From Skeletonema tropicum (taxonomy: Eukaryota > Bacillariophyta > Thalassiosirophyceae > Thalassiosirales > Thalassiosiraceae), in assembly GCA_037178625.1 (NCBI GenBank), contig CM074144.1:1860001-1924000 (forward strand): a stretch of DNA of 64,000 bases, in the 5' to 3' direction. Positions 23,297 through 33,058 of this stretch are shown here, in pieces. How positions within the stretch are numbered: position 1 is the stretch's first letter; the number at the start of each line of letters is the position of its first letter. The position numbers and the translations under genes are program-made. Under the pieces are notes generated by a model that saw only the letters and a program-made list of their open reading frames with translations, was not told where the DNA came from and did no database searches.

Positions 23297-23402
23297 GTAC
23301 AATATGTAATCGATTTAAGTTAGGATATTTTTTGTTTTCGTGTGGCTGCACCTAATTGCAGCGATGAGCTCTCGTTCCTTTGGTCAAAAAATAGGGGAGC
23401 CC

Positions 23403-24749
23403 TCACTCCGTTATGCGCAAGCATCGACGCAATTTATCTATTTCGGTCTGAAGTGCAACTACCTGTGCCTCCTTTGCGCTATATTCTTCCAGCAGCGTAT
23501 CAAATGTCAGCTTCTTGCACTCCCCGCAGTTTTTGCTGCCATTTTTGCAACTATCCAGCCGACATGCGGGACAATATAATACGCAGAACTCTTCACCACA
23601 AAATGTCACCTTGCTTTTAATTTCAACATCTCTGCAGCATTTTGGGCAGCACCTGACGCCGCAAACACTGCACTCATTTGTATCTGACTCTAAACAGGTA
23701 TCACAAAGGATTTCATTGCAAAGACTGCAAATTGAGTAGGATCTTTCTCCACAACTCAAACACATATTTGCATCGTCGTGGGGACGATTTATATTGAGTG
23801 ACGTGCAAAGCGACCCTACATCATTGCCAAAGTACAAACAACACGCAAACTTATTCACTACTGCACTGTGATGGATCGCAAAGTGATTGATTATCTGGTT
23901 CCCCTCAAGCAGACCATTGGTTGTGCCTGGCTCTACTACATTTTCGTACCAAATGTAGGGATACAACAAACGCTTCAATGAATTTCCCTCTTCATGACGA
24001 ATGTCACCGAGGACATCAAAAACAGGTCCTTCACATAGCTTCATTTCATAAAACTCTGGTTTCCTACCTTCAATCTGAAGCCATGGTTCTTCAAACTCTC
24101 GGACAAGCTCCAGATCAAAATACTCCACAACCGTAGATCGTCTTAGTGGGTACAGGCCAGTCCCAACAACATTAAAACAATGGGTAAGCTTCAACCGCTT
24201 GAGTTTATTTTTTGCGTCAATACAGACCAAGACAGCCCCCACGTCATCATCAGTTAGACGCGATGCGAGTGATATGGAGATATCAGCAAAATCCATAACC
24301 TCCCATTGACTGCCGTAGTACTTTTTGATCTGCTTTGCTAAATTTTCCTTGAAATCATAATTGATTTCACGTTCCACAAGTAGACCCTGATATTTGGAAC
24401 CACGAAATTTACCCTTACTCAAAAATTCCGTCCGCTCGTCCTCATACAACTCATCCAGCAAAGAATCAGATATTTCCCCATCATCATCTTTCGACGATGA
24501 AATGATTGCCCTGCTCAAAGTATTTGGCTGTCCTTTCCACCCACTCGCTCGAAATGACGCCGGAGGTGCAGTCAATGCGACGGCCAAGAGTGCACGAGAT
24601 GTCTTGGGCAGAAAATCGGAAATGCCGCACCAAAGATCGGCCGATAAATCATTGACTGCTGTGGTGAGAGGCACCAGCAAAGGAGGAGGGACAATCCTCT
24701 GCCGCTTGGAGGATCTGCTGTCGTTGCTGCTTGTCGAGTTCATCACCAT
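23403..24749 (-). CDS. Unrecognised Cys-rich protein with F-box-like N-terminus
   Basis: The frame is open from 24884, but I prefer the ATG at 24749 (MVMNSTSSNDSRSSKRQR), giving 448 aa; the upstream codons read like 5' UTR. Residues about 25-60 (LSADLWCGISDFLPKTSRALLAVALTAP) resemble an F-box (L-x-L-W..I.dfL). The middle (about 150-290) has leucine-spaced segments like degenerate LRRs (LKRLKLTHCFNV). The C-terminal 130 residues carry at least eight CxxC pairs (CLSCGERSYSICSLCNEILC and following), probably binding several zinc ions, then end in a coiled coil. A ubiquitin-ligase adaptor role is possible but not shown. Confidence 0.7.
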   Translation of the reverse strand: MVMNSTSSNDSRSSKRQRIVPPPLLVPLTTAVNDLSADLWCGISDFLPKTSRALLAVALTAPPASFRASGWKGQPNTLSRAIISSSKDDDGEISDSLLDELYEDERTEFLSKGKFRGSKYQGLLVEREINYDFKENLAKQIKKYYGSQWEVMDFADISISLASRLTDDDVGAVLVCIDAKNKLKRLKLTHCFNVVGTGLYPLRRSTVVEYFDLELVREFEEPWLQIEGRKPEFYEMKLCEGPVFDVLGDIRHEEGNSLKRLLYPYIWYENVVEPGTTNGLLEGNQIINHFAIHHSAVVNKFACCLYFGNDVGSLCTSLNINRPHDDANMCLSCGERSYSICSLCNEILCDTCLESDTNECSVCGVRCCPKCCRDVEIKSKVTFCGEEFCVLYCPACRLDSCKNGSKNCGECKKLTFDTLLEEYSAKEAQVVALQTEIDKLRRCLRITE

Positions 24750-25156
24750 GAAAAGAAGATGATGACAGTGGGATGAAAACAGAGGCAGGAGCAGCGCTGC
24801 ATGCCGGTGAGTGCTTAAACTAAAGCGCTGCCCGCCCCCTTTTGCCCCCGTATGATTTTCATTGAGCAGATAGTATGGGTTCAAATATCCATTTATGAAC
24901 TATAAATCACCAATTCCACCAATAATTCTTTGCACTATTAGCGGGGCGATTCCCTAGCCCCCTCGTCATTTTTTGGATGCGACAGCTTTTGAGAGCGAGT
25001 GCAAAATAACACGAACCAATGCAATCGCAAAGGAAGAGCCACGCTTATTTACCCTTGGAGCCAGCCCGACCGACCGCTCTAGCTTGCTATAGAAATGCAC
25101 TTTGACGATCTTTTGTTCTTCTCTCCATCTTGTCTATTTTACAGCTAAAGCGCAAC
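24750..25156. other. Divergent intergenic region, no gene seen
   Basis: About 400 bp between the minus-strand Cys-rich gene and the small plus-strand ORF. It presumably contains both promoters; no distinct motif was identified. Confidence 0.4.
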
Positions 25157-25393
25157 ATGCCGTCGACGTCGAAGAAAAAGACGAGAGGCAAAGCGCGGCG
25201 GGTGGCCAAAAGTAGGAAGGCGAGGGAGGAGGAGGATGCAGTGAATAGCGCCGACTCTCAGATGCAACGACTGCAGATCAGCAGCAATGATAACGAAGAA
25301 GCTTTACTGGAGGCAGCAATCAATCTTGCTGCCGCTGAAAAGGAAGAGTTAAAAGCTACTGCTAAAAATGACGTGATCGGCAATGCGTTCTGA
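25157..25393 (+). CDS. Small basic-acidic hypothetical protein, 78 aa
   Basis: From ATG 25157 (MPSTSKKKTRGKARRVAK) the product is 78 aa, with a Lys/Arg-rich start, an acidic middle and an Ala/Glu helix (LLEAAINLAAAEKEELKA). It may be the first exon or a truncated copy of a larger gene: no downstream exon was found. It lies 450 bp left of the Ginger-like element. No family recognised. Confidence 0.35.
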   Translation: MPSTSKKKTRGKARRVAKSRKAREEEDAVNSADSQMQRLQISSNDNEEALLEAAINLAAAEKEELKATAKNDVIGNAF

Positions 25394-25842
25394 AAATGCT
25401 ACTATGTCCTTGACCTACGTCGTTTTTACCATAATCTCTCTTGTGAATCAATCTCACTCTCACGCTCACGAGACAAAGATAGTGGAAGCGCTCTAGAGAG
25501 ACGAAGAGCTGGGCTGAGTTCACTTGTTGAATCAATAATAATGCGAAGATGCTGTGTTCATAAGTTTCACCATGAATTTTGTGGCAAAGGCAGGTTTTGA
25601 TTGAGGCAGATGTTTGTCAGATGTGAGAAGTGAGAAGCCATGTGTTCAAACCGGCACTAAACATCTGATTTCATGCACACAAGATTGCTGATTTCTCGGC
25701 ATGTCAACACTTCACCCGCTGGTGTACTTTCCACCAAAATGCCGAGTTCGTAACGGTTTTTCCATGATGTAATAGCTGTTTAGCTGAGTTTGTCAATAAT
25801 TGATACCGCATAGCAACAAAGAACCTCCAATTAATTGCAGTC
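25394..25842. other. Intergenic, no gene seen
   Basis: Mixed-composition sequence between the small ORF and the left TSD of the Ginger-like element. Nothing recognisable. Confidence 0.4.
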
Positions 25843-25853
25843 GATCTGTTACA

Positions 25854-26040
25854 TCGAATCCTAGGATTCTGAAAATCCTAGGATTCGATGCCGGGGAATC
25901 CTTAGATTTCCGAATCCTAGGATTCGCAAGGGGGGTGCACATCGAATCCTTGGATTTCCGAATCCTAGGATTCGGATGGCTTCATTCACTCCGAATCCTA
26001 GGATTCGGATGGCTTCATTCACTCCGAATCCTTGGATTGA
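25854..26040. repeat. Left subterminal palindrome cluster
   Basis: At least six copies of CGAATCC(T/A)AGGATT(C/T)G, whole or half, some perfect palindromes (CGAATCCTAGGATTCG). Two are separated by an exact GATGGCTTCATTCACTC spacer repeat. They lie between the terminal repeat and the gene start, where transposase binding sites are usual. Confidence 0.88.
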
Positions 26041-26134
26041 TATGTAGGTACTTCTGGCTTCTATGCTGGAATCTGTGCTCTTACCTCTTACTAAATAGAT
26101 AATCTCAAATCACACTACAATACTCATTTTCATC

Positions 26135-28480
26135 ATGATATTCAATCAATTTGCTCTTGCTAGTTTATGTTATTGCTCACCACTTGGTGTTGACGGTGTT
26201 GCTGCATCTGGTGGTGGTGGTGGTGGTGGTGGCAGTGAGTACTTGGCATCTGCCAACGACACACCCATGAAAGTCGCTGAGGCTGGCATTAAAGAACGAC
26301 ATCGTCATGCATTTAATTTGCGCATGTTCCCTGACTTGTTTCATGGTCAAAACAATGACATAATGAAGGAGTTGAAGGATCATCCAAATTCTAATCAAAA
26401 TTCACTGGAAATGAGTCAAGGAGAGTGGGAGGAGGCAATCCGCATTGTGGAGAAGTTTGGACCTGCTAAAGAATCTGATGCAACCAAAGAAGAGAAGGAT
26501 TTCCGCAAGAGCTTGGGCCAACAGAAAGCAAAGAAGTGGGCTAGATTGGTTGATAAGTACAAGGTTGAAGAATACACATTGCCAGGTTCGGATCAACCAA
26601 GAAAGCGGCTAATGAGGCTCCACAAACGTAGTGGCTTCAGTGAAGAGAGGTGGCTTCTATGTATTCCCCAGCTACAAGTGTTCGATGTGATCTATGAACA
26701 TCATCATCTTGTTTCTCACTTGAAGATGAATCAAACTTGTGGCAAGGTACAAGAAAAGTATTACAACGTCACGGAAAAGCAAGTTAATGAGTTTGTAGCC
26801 ACGTGTGAAACATGTAACCATGCTAATCCAGTTGCAAAAAAGCAGAAGGGAGCAAAGAAGCCAATCTTGTCCGAAAACTTTCGTGACCGATTTCAGGTCG
26901 ACCTTATTGATATGAGGGGCAGCGAAATGAAAGATGTTTATGTTTTTGAGTGCGACTGCTGCTTTTTGGGGACAAGTTTGATTTCAGTTGGTGACGAAAA
27001 GTACATGGAAGATTGTGAACAGACTATTAGGTGGTACGAGAGTGATTTCATAGCAAGCTTCGGAGCACTTGCAGCTCATCGTCATCATTGCCTGGGCACC
27101 AACACCATCTCCATCCAGTTCATTACATGCAACTATCCCAACGAAGCTGTAATCGGGAGCCAATGCCGTGAACTCTCTCCTACCACAAAGAGAGTCGTCA
27201 GCGTATTTCACGCAGACAATCACTTCGTTGTTGCAGAAATGGATGTGTCGTCTAACATGTGTACCATTTCAGATGGTCTTCGTAAGCCGTTATACACTTG
27301 GAAGAAACATATTATCAATGTTTTGCAACGATGCAAACGGATGGATCTTGGGAGTACATATTCCTTTGACGTAGCAAGCAATACCCTTGAGTTCGACCAT
27401 GTCTTCACGTCGGAGAAGTGGACTATTCGTCATGATTCTAGTTTCGTGAAGCAGAAAGACGGGCACAGTTGTGGTCCACTTGCTTGCATGAAGATGCATG
27501 AGATTTTCCTCGATGACGCAACCTTCAGCGGAATTGATAGTTATCGAGGTTTTGTGACAGACAGATTCACAAGAATGGTAGAAATTTATGACGATGAGTT
27601 GTTCGTATCTGTATCAACAAAGAGAAGGACCCAAAGCACAACTAGTACAACTACATCCAAAAATATCGTCCTTGACTGCTTCTGCCACGAAGATGTAGGT
27701 CCCTCCGAGCTCATCATCAAGTTACCATGTTGTAAGAAACGTCAACATGCGAACTGTGCTCACAAATGGTTGGATGTTAGTGGTACTTGTGCACTCTGTC
27801 GGAAGGAAGTAAAAGAGATTGAGTTCCAAGGTTGTAAAATACCTGTGGGGGGGATATTTGATTCAACTACTGCAGCAAAAAGTGACTCACATTTTAATAC
27901 TACCACTGTGAAGGATATTCCTAGAAACGAATCATCTCCATTGTCGAAACCTGTTACAAAATCCACAGCATCTGATGAAGACATCACTCCGTTGAGGATG
28001 GCGGATAGCATGAGGAAAAAGTGTTCCAAGTCCAAGCGGAAGAGCCAGGAACATCAAGCAGCGAAGATGGTGAAATTACGGAAGAAGCAGGACACTGGAG
28101 TAGGAATAGGTGCCATTGTTACCATCTCTCTCGACAGAAGAGACTTCACTAACGCCAGTGGGGTCCGAGCAGTGGTATACGATGTCGTAAAGAATACTGG
28201 AGGGATCCTGGCTTGTTGCGAGTATGGCATCATAGTTCACAATAATGCTGACTTTTGGATTCCATCTGACCGATACGGTGTCACCACATCGCCGAATGCG
28301 TCTGCAGCACTAACAGACGGTCTTGCATCAATTCGTGATGAAGTGCTTGCCAAAACTTTCGATCCGTCAACGAAGGATAGGGTAACTTTGCAGACGGCGA
28401 TGAAGATGTTCACTGGACGAAGTCCCACAAAAAGAGCAGCCTGCAAATGTCGTGGGAAGTGTTCAAATAATTGCGGTTGA
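26135..28480 (+). CDS. Integrase-zinc-finger / Ulp1-like protease / RING-like fusion of the Ginger-like element
   Basis: One open frame of 781 aa. Residues about 185-228 are an H2C2 integrase zinc finger (His pair near 187-194, CETC at 224). Next comes DRFQVDLIDM (about 250-258), the integrase-core start with its first Asp. The rest of the DDE core is absent. Residues about 299-460 instead fit a C48/Ulp1 cysteine protease: WYESDFI, His in NHFVVAEMD (about 363), Asp in ISDGL (about 379) and Gln/Cys in QKDGHSCGPLACM (about 445). A RING-like finger follows (CFCHED...CALCR, about 512-558), then a beta-rich segment and a Cys-rich tail (CKCRGKCSNNCG) like those ending KRBA2/Ginger proteins. The frame is intact. 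SUMO or ubiquitin-like protein cleavage is the likely activity; DNA integration is doubtful. Confidence 0.82.
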   Translation: MIFNQFALASLCYCSPLGVDGVAASGGGGGGGGSEYLASANDTPMKVAEAGIKERHRHAFNLRMFPDLFHGQNNDIMKELKDHPNSNQNSLEMSQGEWEEAIRIVEKFGPAKESDATKEEKDFRKSLGQQKAKKWARLVDKYKVEEYTLPGSDQPRKRLMRLHKRSGFSEERWLLCIPQLQVFDVIYEHHHLVSHLKMNQTCGKVQEKYYNVTEKQVNEFVATCETCNHANPVAKKQKGAKKPILSENFRDRFQVDLIDMRGSEMKDVYVFECDCCFLGTSLISVGDEKYMEDCEQTIRWYESDFIASFGALAAHRHHCLGTNTISIQFITCNYPNEAVIGSQCRELSPTTKRVVSVFHADNHFVVAEMDVSSNMCTISDGLRKPLYTWKKHIINVLQRCKRMDLGSTYSFDVASNTLEFDHVFTSEKWTIRHDSSFVKQKDGHSCGPLACMKMHEIFLDDATFSGIDSYRGFVTDRFTRMVEIYDDELFVSVSTKRRTQSTTSTTTSKNIVLDCFCHEDVGPSELIIKLPCCKKRQHANCAHKWLDVSGTCALCRKEVKEIEFQGCKIPVGGIFDSTTAAKSDSHFNTTTVKDIPRNESSPLSKPVTKSTASDEDITPLRMADSMRKKCSKSKRKSQEHQAAKMVKLRKKQDTGVGIGAIVTISLDRRDFTNASGVRAVVYDVVKNTGGILACCEYGIIVHNNADFWIPSDRYGVTTSPNASAALTDGLASIRDEVLAKTFDPSTKDRVTLQTAMKMFTGRSPTKRAACKCRGKCSNNCG

Positions 28481-29565
28481 TTATGTTTGTGTGTATTTAA
28501 ATATCAATGCCACTAAAGTGTATATGAAACATTTACTCTCACCTTCTATCTGAATTAGCTTAGAGTATTTGATGTCTCATTGAATTATTCCTTGGTGGTA
28601 AATCCATTCCTAATGCTAATGCCAAGTCGCCAGCCACGACGAAGGCATCGGCGATGCCCCTAAGAAAAAGACTTGCCACCGATTCTTCGGCACGCAATAG
28701 ATGTACATTCATTTCAAGCTGTATCTAGCAACGACTTTTGTCGAAAGATTTGTCGAAATATCATTGGAGCGTCAAGTTATTGATGTGGTATAGTTGGGGG
28801 CAATCTGGCGCTCGAGTAGAAAGAATTGAAACATAGCTTCGATCATATTCATTTGGCTTCCCATCTCCCGATCGGAACATGGGTACCAGACATCACAATG
28901 AGATGCTATTTTCATTTCAATTCAAATCTTCTCTCACGTATCTCAATTACCCATCGACTAAATCAAAATGACATTTGTCTAAAGATTTTGCACGAATTAT
29001 TGATGTGATCGATGATGACGTAGATGCTGATTAATATACCAATCGTCGTGTGAGAACATCATAGACTTATGATCTGTGGAGAAATAATGTGTAGTAATTT
29101 TTCAATAATGAATCTTACCTATTTACGCCCAAATTCTTGGCGTGCAGCGGTACAGAATAACATCAAGAGTGTCCATTGCAGGTCGGTACGAAGAGTCACG
29201 TGCAGTTGGTTTTATTCGACGCATCGGTTGAAACGCCAAAACTTTAACACCCACTACTGATGACTCATCTTCCTCTCAATAATGGACCAGGGAAAAACAT
29301 CATCAAGTACTTCAGGTTCGTTCTTTTGTTGCACATCAACATCACTTGTATCACCGGGGGATTCTATGTGTCCCAAAGGGGACGAACGTTGAATTCGTTG
29401 TGGCGGAAGCGACTCATGCTTTATTAGGTCCATTCTTCGAGTTTTTCTCCATCAGCAGGCTGGTGGTTAGGTGGTTGCGGCAGCGCAACCATGATGTAGC
29501 TTGGCATTTTTGTGTGGCTGTAGTGAAATAATATGTGCGCGTGTTGAAGAGGGGGGGGAGAGCGT
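28481..29565. other. Non-coding right part of the Ginger-like element
   Basis: More than 1 kb between the stop codon and the right palindrome cluster holds only short, unconvincing frames. It could be a 3' UTR or sequence acquired by the element. Confidence 0.4.
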
Positions 29566-29665
29566 CCGAATCCAAGGATTCGGACGTCAGCTATTTCCGA
29601 ATCCTAGGATTCGGACGTCAAGTTTTATCCGAATCCTAGCTAGGATTCGGAAATCTAAGGATTCG
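29566..29665. repeat. Right subterminal palindrome cluster
   Basis: Three or four units of the same family: CCGAATCCAAGGATTCGG, CCGAATCCTAGGATTCGG, a version with a doubled centre (CCTAGCTAGG) and a final AAGGATTCG leading into the terminal repeat, spaced by GACGTCA-containing sequence. Confidence 0.88.
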
Positions 29666-29719
29666 ATGTAACAGATCGACACACAAGCATAAAGTACTTA
29701 CACAAGTATTTCACATAAA

Positions 29720-31833
29720 ATGACAGTAAAATCCTCAGCATCATCGTTGGCACAAAGCCACGAGAAAGAATCCACATCAATAACAACAACTACCAAAAAT
29801 CTTCTCAAACACCATAAAATTAGCACGGCACCCATTGCCGAAAGTACCTACCAAGGTTCACCTTGCTCCAATAAATCAAATGATGATCAAAATTACAAAC
29901 ATCTCAGTGCCGCTGGAGAACATTTTGCACGAAAAAAGAATGAGGGGGAACACACTACATTGTTTCGTCGACTCGCGGCAAGAGTAGGTCATCCAGAGGG
30001 GAGGGATGAGCTGCAAGAGGGAAAGCAGGTGGCGGATGACGAGGAGGCACCGGTGGAGGAGCAATATAAACATTTTAGTGCAGCAGGGGAGCACTTCGCC
30101 AAGAAAAGGGCTGAGGAAAGGTCACTCAAATCGCCCAAGAAGAAGGAGGTCGTAGGTGGGGAAGAGTCGGCTGAAAGTAAATCTTCTCTTGAGAACGGCA
30201 CAGAAAGTGATAAGAACGAGACAGACCCTTACAAACACTTGAGTGCAGCTGGAGAGCACTTTGCTAGAAGAAAGTCCAATGGAGAATCACTGCCCTCATT
30301 ATTAAGAAGAATGTCATCCAGTTTTTCTGTTCGGAATAATTCCACAGCCACTGAGGATTGGGACGAAGAAGACGATGAGGCGGATCGAGTTCAGCATCTG
30401 AGTTCAGCTGGGGAACACTTTGCCCGGAAAAAGGCAGAGAAGAAGAAGGCAAGGAGGGCGAGTAAGATCAATAAGGGAGGACACGCAAGTAAGCAGGAAG
30501 AAGAAGAAGAAGAAGAAGTAACCGAGGGACATGTTTTAGAAACTAGCAGCGACTCATCACTGAATTCATACGACTTGAACCTCCCTCCCAAAGAGTGTGT
30601 GCAGGAGGTACCGGTAAAAGATAAGTCGAATGATGTGAAAGACATTGATGATCATGCCGCAGATAGTCTCGATCAAGCTTACGACATGGTTGCACAACAA
30701 TTGGATGATGTAGGCGTGGAGACCACTCTTTCGGTTGAAGAAGATGGAGAGGCAATGAAGGATGAGGGCAACAATACACAAAATTTTGTTCCAAACACAG
30801 CTGTTGACACGACCTATTCTCAACTGGACCAAATTCAACGTACACCCGCCTACTCACTCCATCGTGACATGATCATTGGCAAGGGTTCCTACGGTCACGT
30901 CTGCATTGCCTCTCGTGGGCAAGCCGAAGGGCACTTCTCCTCCAAAACGGGGACACGAAAAAAGTTTGCCTGCAAGTGCATTTCTTTACCAGCCAATCCG
31001 AAGCATATTTGCAAGTTGCAAGAGGAAGTCAACGTTCTCCGAGTATTGAGGGGGCATGCAAATGTGATTCGGTTGTATGATGTTTTTGTCCTTGAGAATG
31101 AGTTGCTTGTTATAACAGAATTGGGAACTGGCGGAGATTTATTCCATTTGCTAGCTACACATCCCAAGCATGGTGTGTCGGAGGAATACGCAGGTAAGAT
31201 CCACATCATTAAGTATCGTCTACTCGCTCCTCTGAATGAGTTGTGTCTTAGACAATGATTTTTCTCACTCATTGTCATTGCATCACCTACGTACATGAAA
31301 TAGCCAAGACCGTGTCAGATATGCTCTCTGCTGTGACAATCCTTCATTCAATACACATTTGTCATCGCGATTTAAAGATTGAGAACTGGGTCCTTAAATC
31401 AGGCAACCTTTGGTCCCCTCTGAAGTTGATTGACTTTGGCTTGTCGACCCACTTCACTCCGGGTCATAAACTCAGTCGTGTCGTCGGATCTTCCTATTAC
31501 ATTGCTCCAGAAGTCCTCAAGAAGAGCTACACAGAAGCTTGTGACCTATGGAGTTTGGGTGTGATTGTGTACATGCTTTTGAGTGGAGCACCCCCGTTCT
31601 ACGGGAAGAACGACGAAGCTATCAAATCGTCTATCATTCGTGGAGAGTACTCATTCCCTCACGAACTTTTCCATGATGTATCAGAGGATGCCATGGCGTT
31701 TGTATCGTGTCTTCTCACTTATGACGAGGAGAAAAGGTATACAGCCCACCAGGCTCTGAATCATCCTTGGCTTGAGGTGAAATGCAATCCTGAGCAGCTA
31801 CACAGATGCAAGGCTGGAGCGCAAGTATGCTGA
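29720..31833 (+). CDS. CAMK-type Ser/Thr protein kinase with fourfold N-terminal repeat
   Basis: Exons 29720-31193 and 31304-31833 join in phase over a 110-nt intron to give 667 aa. The N-terminal half holds four copies of YKHLSAAGEHFARKK at residues about 59, 116, 172 and 225, separated by acidic/basic linkers. The kinase domain (about 375-645) is complete: GKGSYGHV, Lys in FACKCI, HRDLKIEN, DFG, APE (IAPEVL) and the CAMK-like DLWSLGVIVYMLLSGAPPF. No C-terminal EF-hands are present, so it is CDPK-like only in its catalytic domain. The start lies 47 bp right of the Ginger-like element, so the element probably sits in the promoter. Confidence 0.9.
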
Positions 31834-33058
31834 ATATCAATAATGGCCAGTTGAATGGGGAAAGGAAAAGGAGAGTTTGTTGAACAGAACAACATTTGTA
31901 TCATTTAACCGTGTGATTGTTGCATAAGTAGATATTTGTAGGTTAACGTACATGTAGAATTCATGACCACAAATCCAATTCGAGTTCGAGTATGATAAGG
32001 AGGAGTTCTCACACTCGCACCTCTTCTCTTCAACTTCGTTGTAACAGGCATCTTGCAGTCGGAGGAGGCAGGGTCTTGAGTATCTACTTCTGAAACTCCA
32101 AAATTCACCACAACACACGCGCTACCTGGTGGTAGTAAGTAATGTACGTTTGCCCTCAAATCCTACCTTTGACTTCAATAACGGGAGTTAGTGGACAAGT
32201 GAGGTATCAATGAGCTTCTACGGACAATATAAATAACATTGACGCTTTGAAATAGGGTCAACATCATAGTAGTAACTGAGTTATGGCTAGTCGTAGGGAG
32301 CCCATTTTCACCATGGTTGTGTCGTTTTAGATGCCATAATCGGATGTGAGTCAGGTCAAAAGACTTAGTTTTACCATAGTAACGTAGGAATTAGTATATG
32401 AGTGCCAGTTATTGTCTCAAAGACAAAATAAACTGATCTTTCTCGAGCATGGTAAAATACTTAGGCTTTGAAAACCACTTTTGAAGTAGAGGAGTGCAAA
32501 ATTATTAATTTTGGGCTTCGACAGTGCATTCTACTCTAGAGTTCCGACAGAGGTAATGTCGAAAAGAATTTTTTAAAAATTCCTTCTGGAAGCTACAAAA
32601 AGTGGTTTTCAAACTTTTATGTAGGATTTGAAAGCAAACGTTAACCTTAACCTGTGATACCGATGCCGATGGGTGTGTTCTTCGTTGCTCTCTGAGCCGT
32701 TTAAGACTTTTACAATGGAAGAACCTGCATAGCAAAATGTGTACCTGCTCTTGTTACTTAAAGACAGGGTAGCTCTAATGACCTCCTAAAAGACCCGAAT
32801 AAGGCCTCTATGAATCTTGATTGACACCTCGAGGAAGTCCACGCTGCGTTTTCACTTCTCACGCATTCAACTTGCGTCGTCCTCTGTAGTTGAAGCTATT
32901 TAAGTAGGATTCAATCTTGACACGATCGCTGTCTCTGCATTCTCATGCATTTCAACAAGCTGAGCGAGTAGTCATAGTTATTATTTACATCAGTTTGAAG
33001 TCTAAACGCAGAGAGAGAAGAGACCGTGCCAAAAACATAGCAGTGAGAGTTGAATAAC
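31834..33058. other. Intergenic region with one inverted repeat
   Basis: No gene recognised in 1.2 kb. An inverted repeat pairs about 32464-32486 (CTTTGAAAACCACTTTTGA) with about 32594-32616 (AAAAAGTGGTTTTCAAA), enclosing about 110 bp; it may be a small fold-back or a relic. Confidence 0.45.

Larger units (their letters stand above)
25847..29673 (+). mobile_element. Ginger-like DNA transposon, 3.8 kb, TG...CA ends and GATC target sites
   Basis: The ends are inverted: TGTTACATCGAATCC at 25847 and its complement ending at 29673. GATC flanks both (25843-25846 and 29674-29677), compatible with a 4-bp target duplication. Because the flanking GTC/GAC extend the inversion, the true TIR could start three bases outside and lack a target duplication. 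Inside each end lies a cluster of CGAATCCTAGGATTCG-type palindromes. The one large gene (26135-28480) has the zinc finger of gypsy-type integrases. TG...CA ends, a 4-bp duplication and a Ulp1 domain all fit the Ginger superfamily. Confidence 0.75.

Noticed and set aside
25854..26040. CRISPR-like repeat array
   Set aside because: Repeats are palindromic, irregularly spaced and matched at the other end of a TIR element in a eukaryotic genome.
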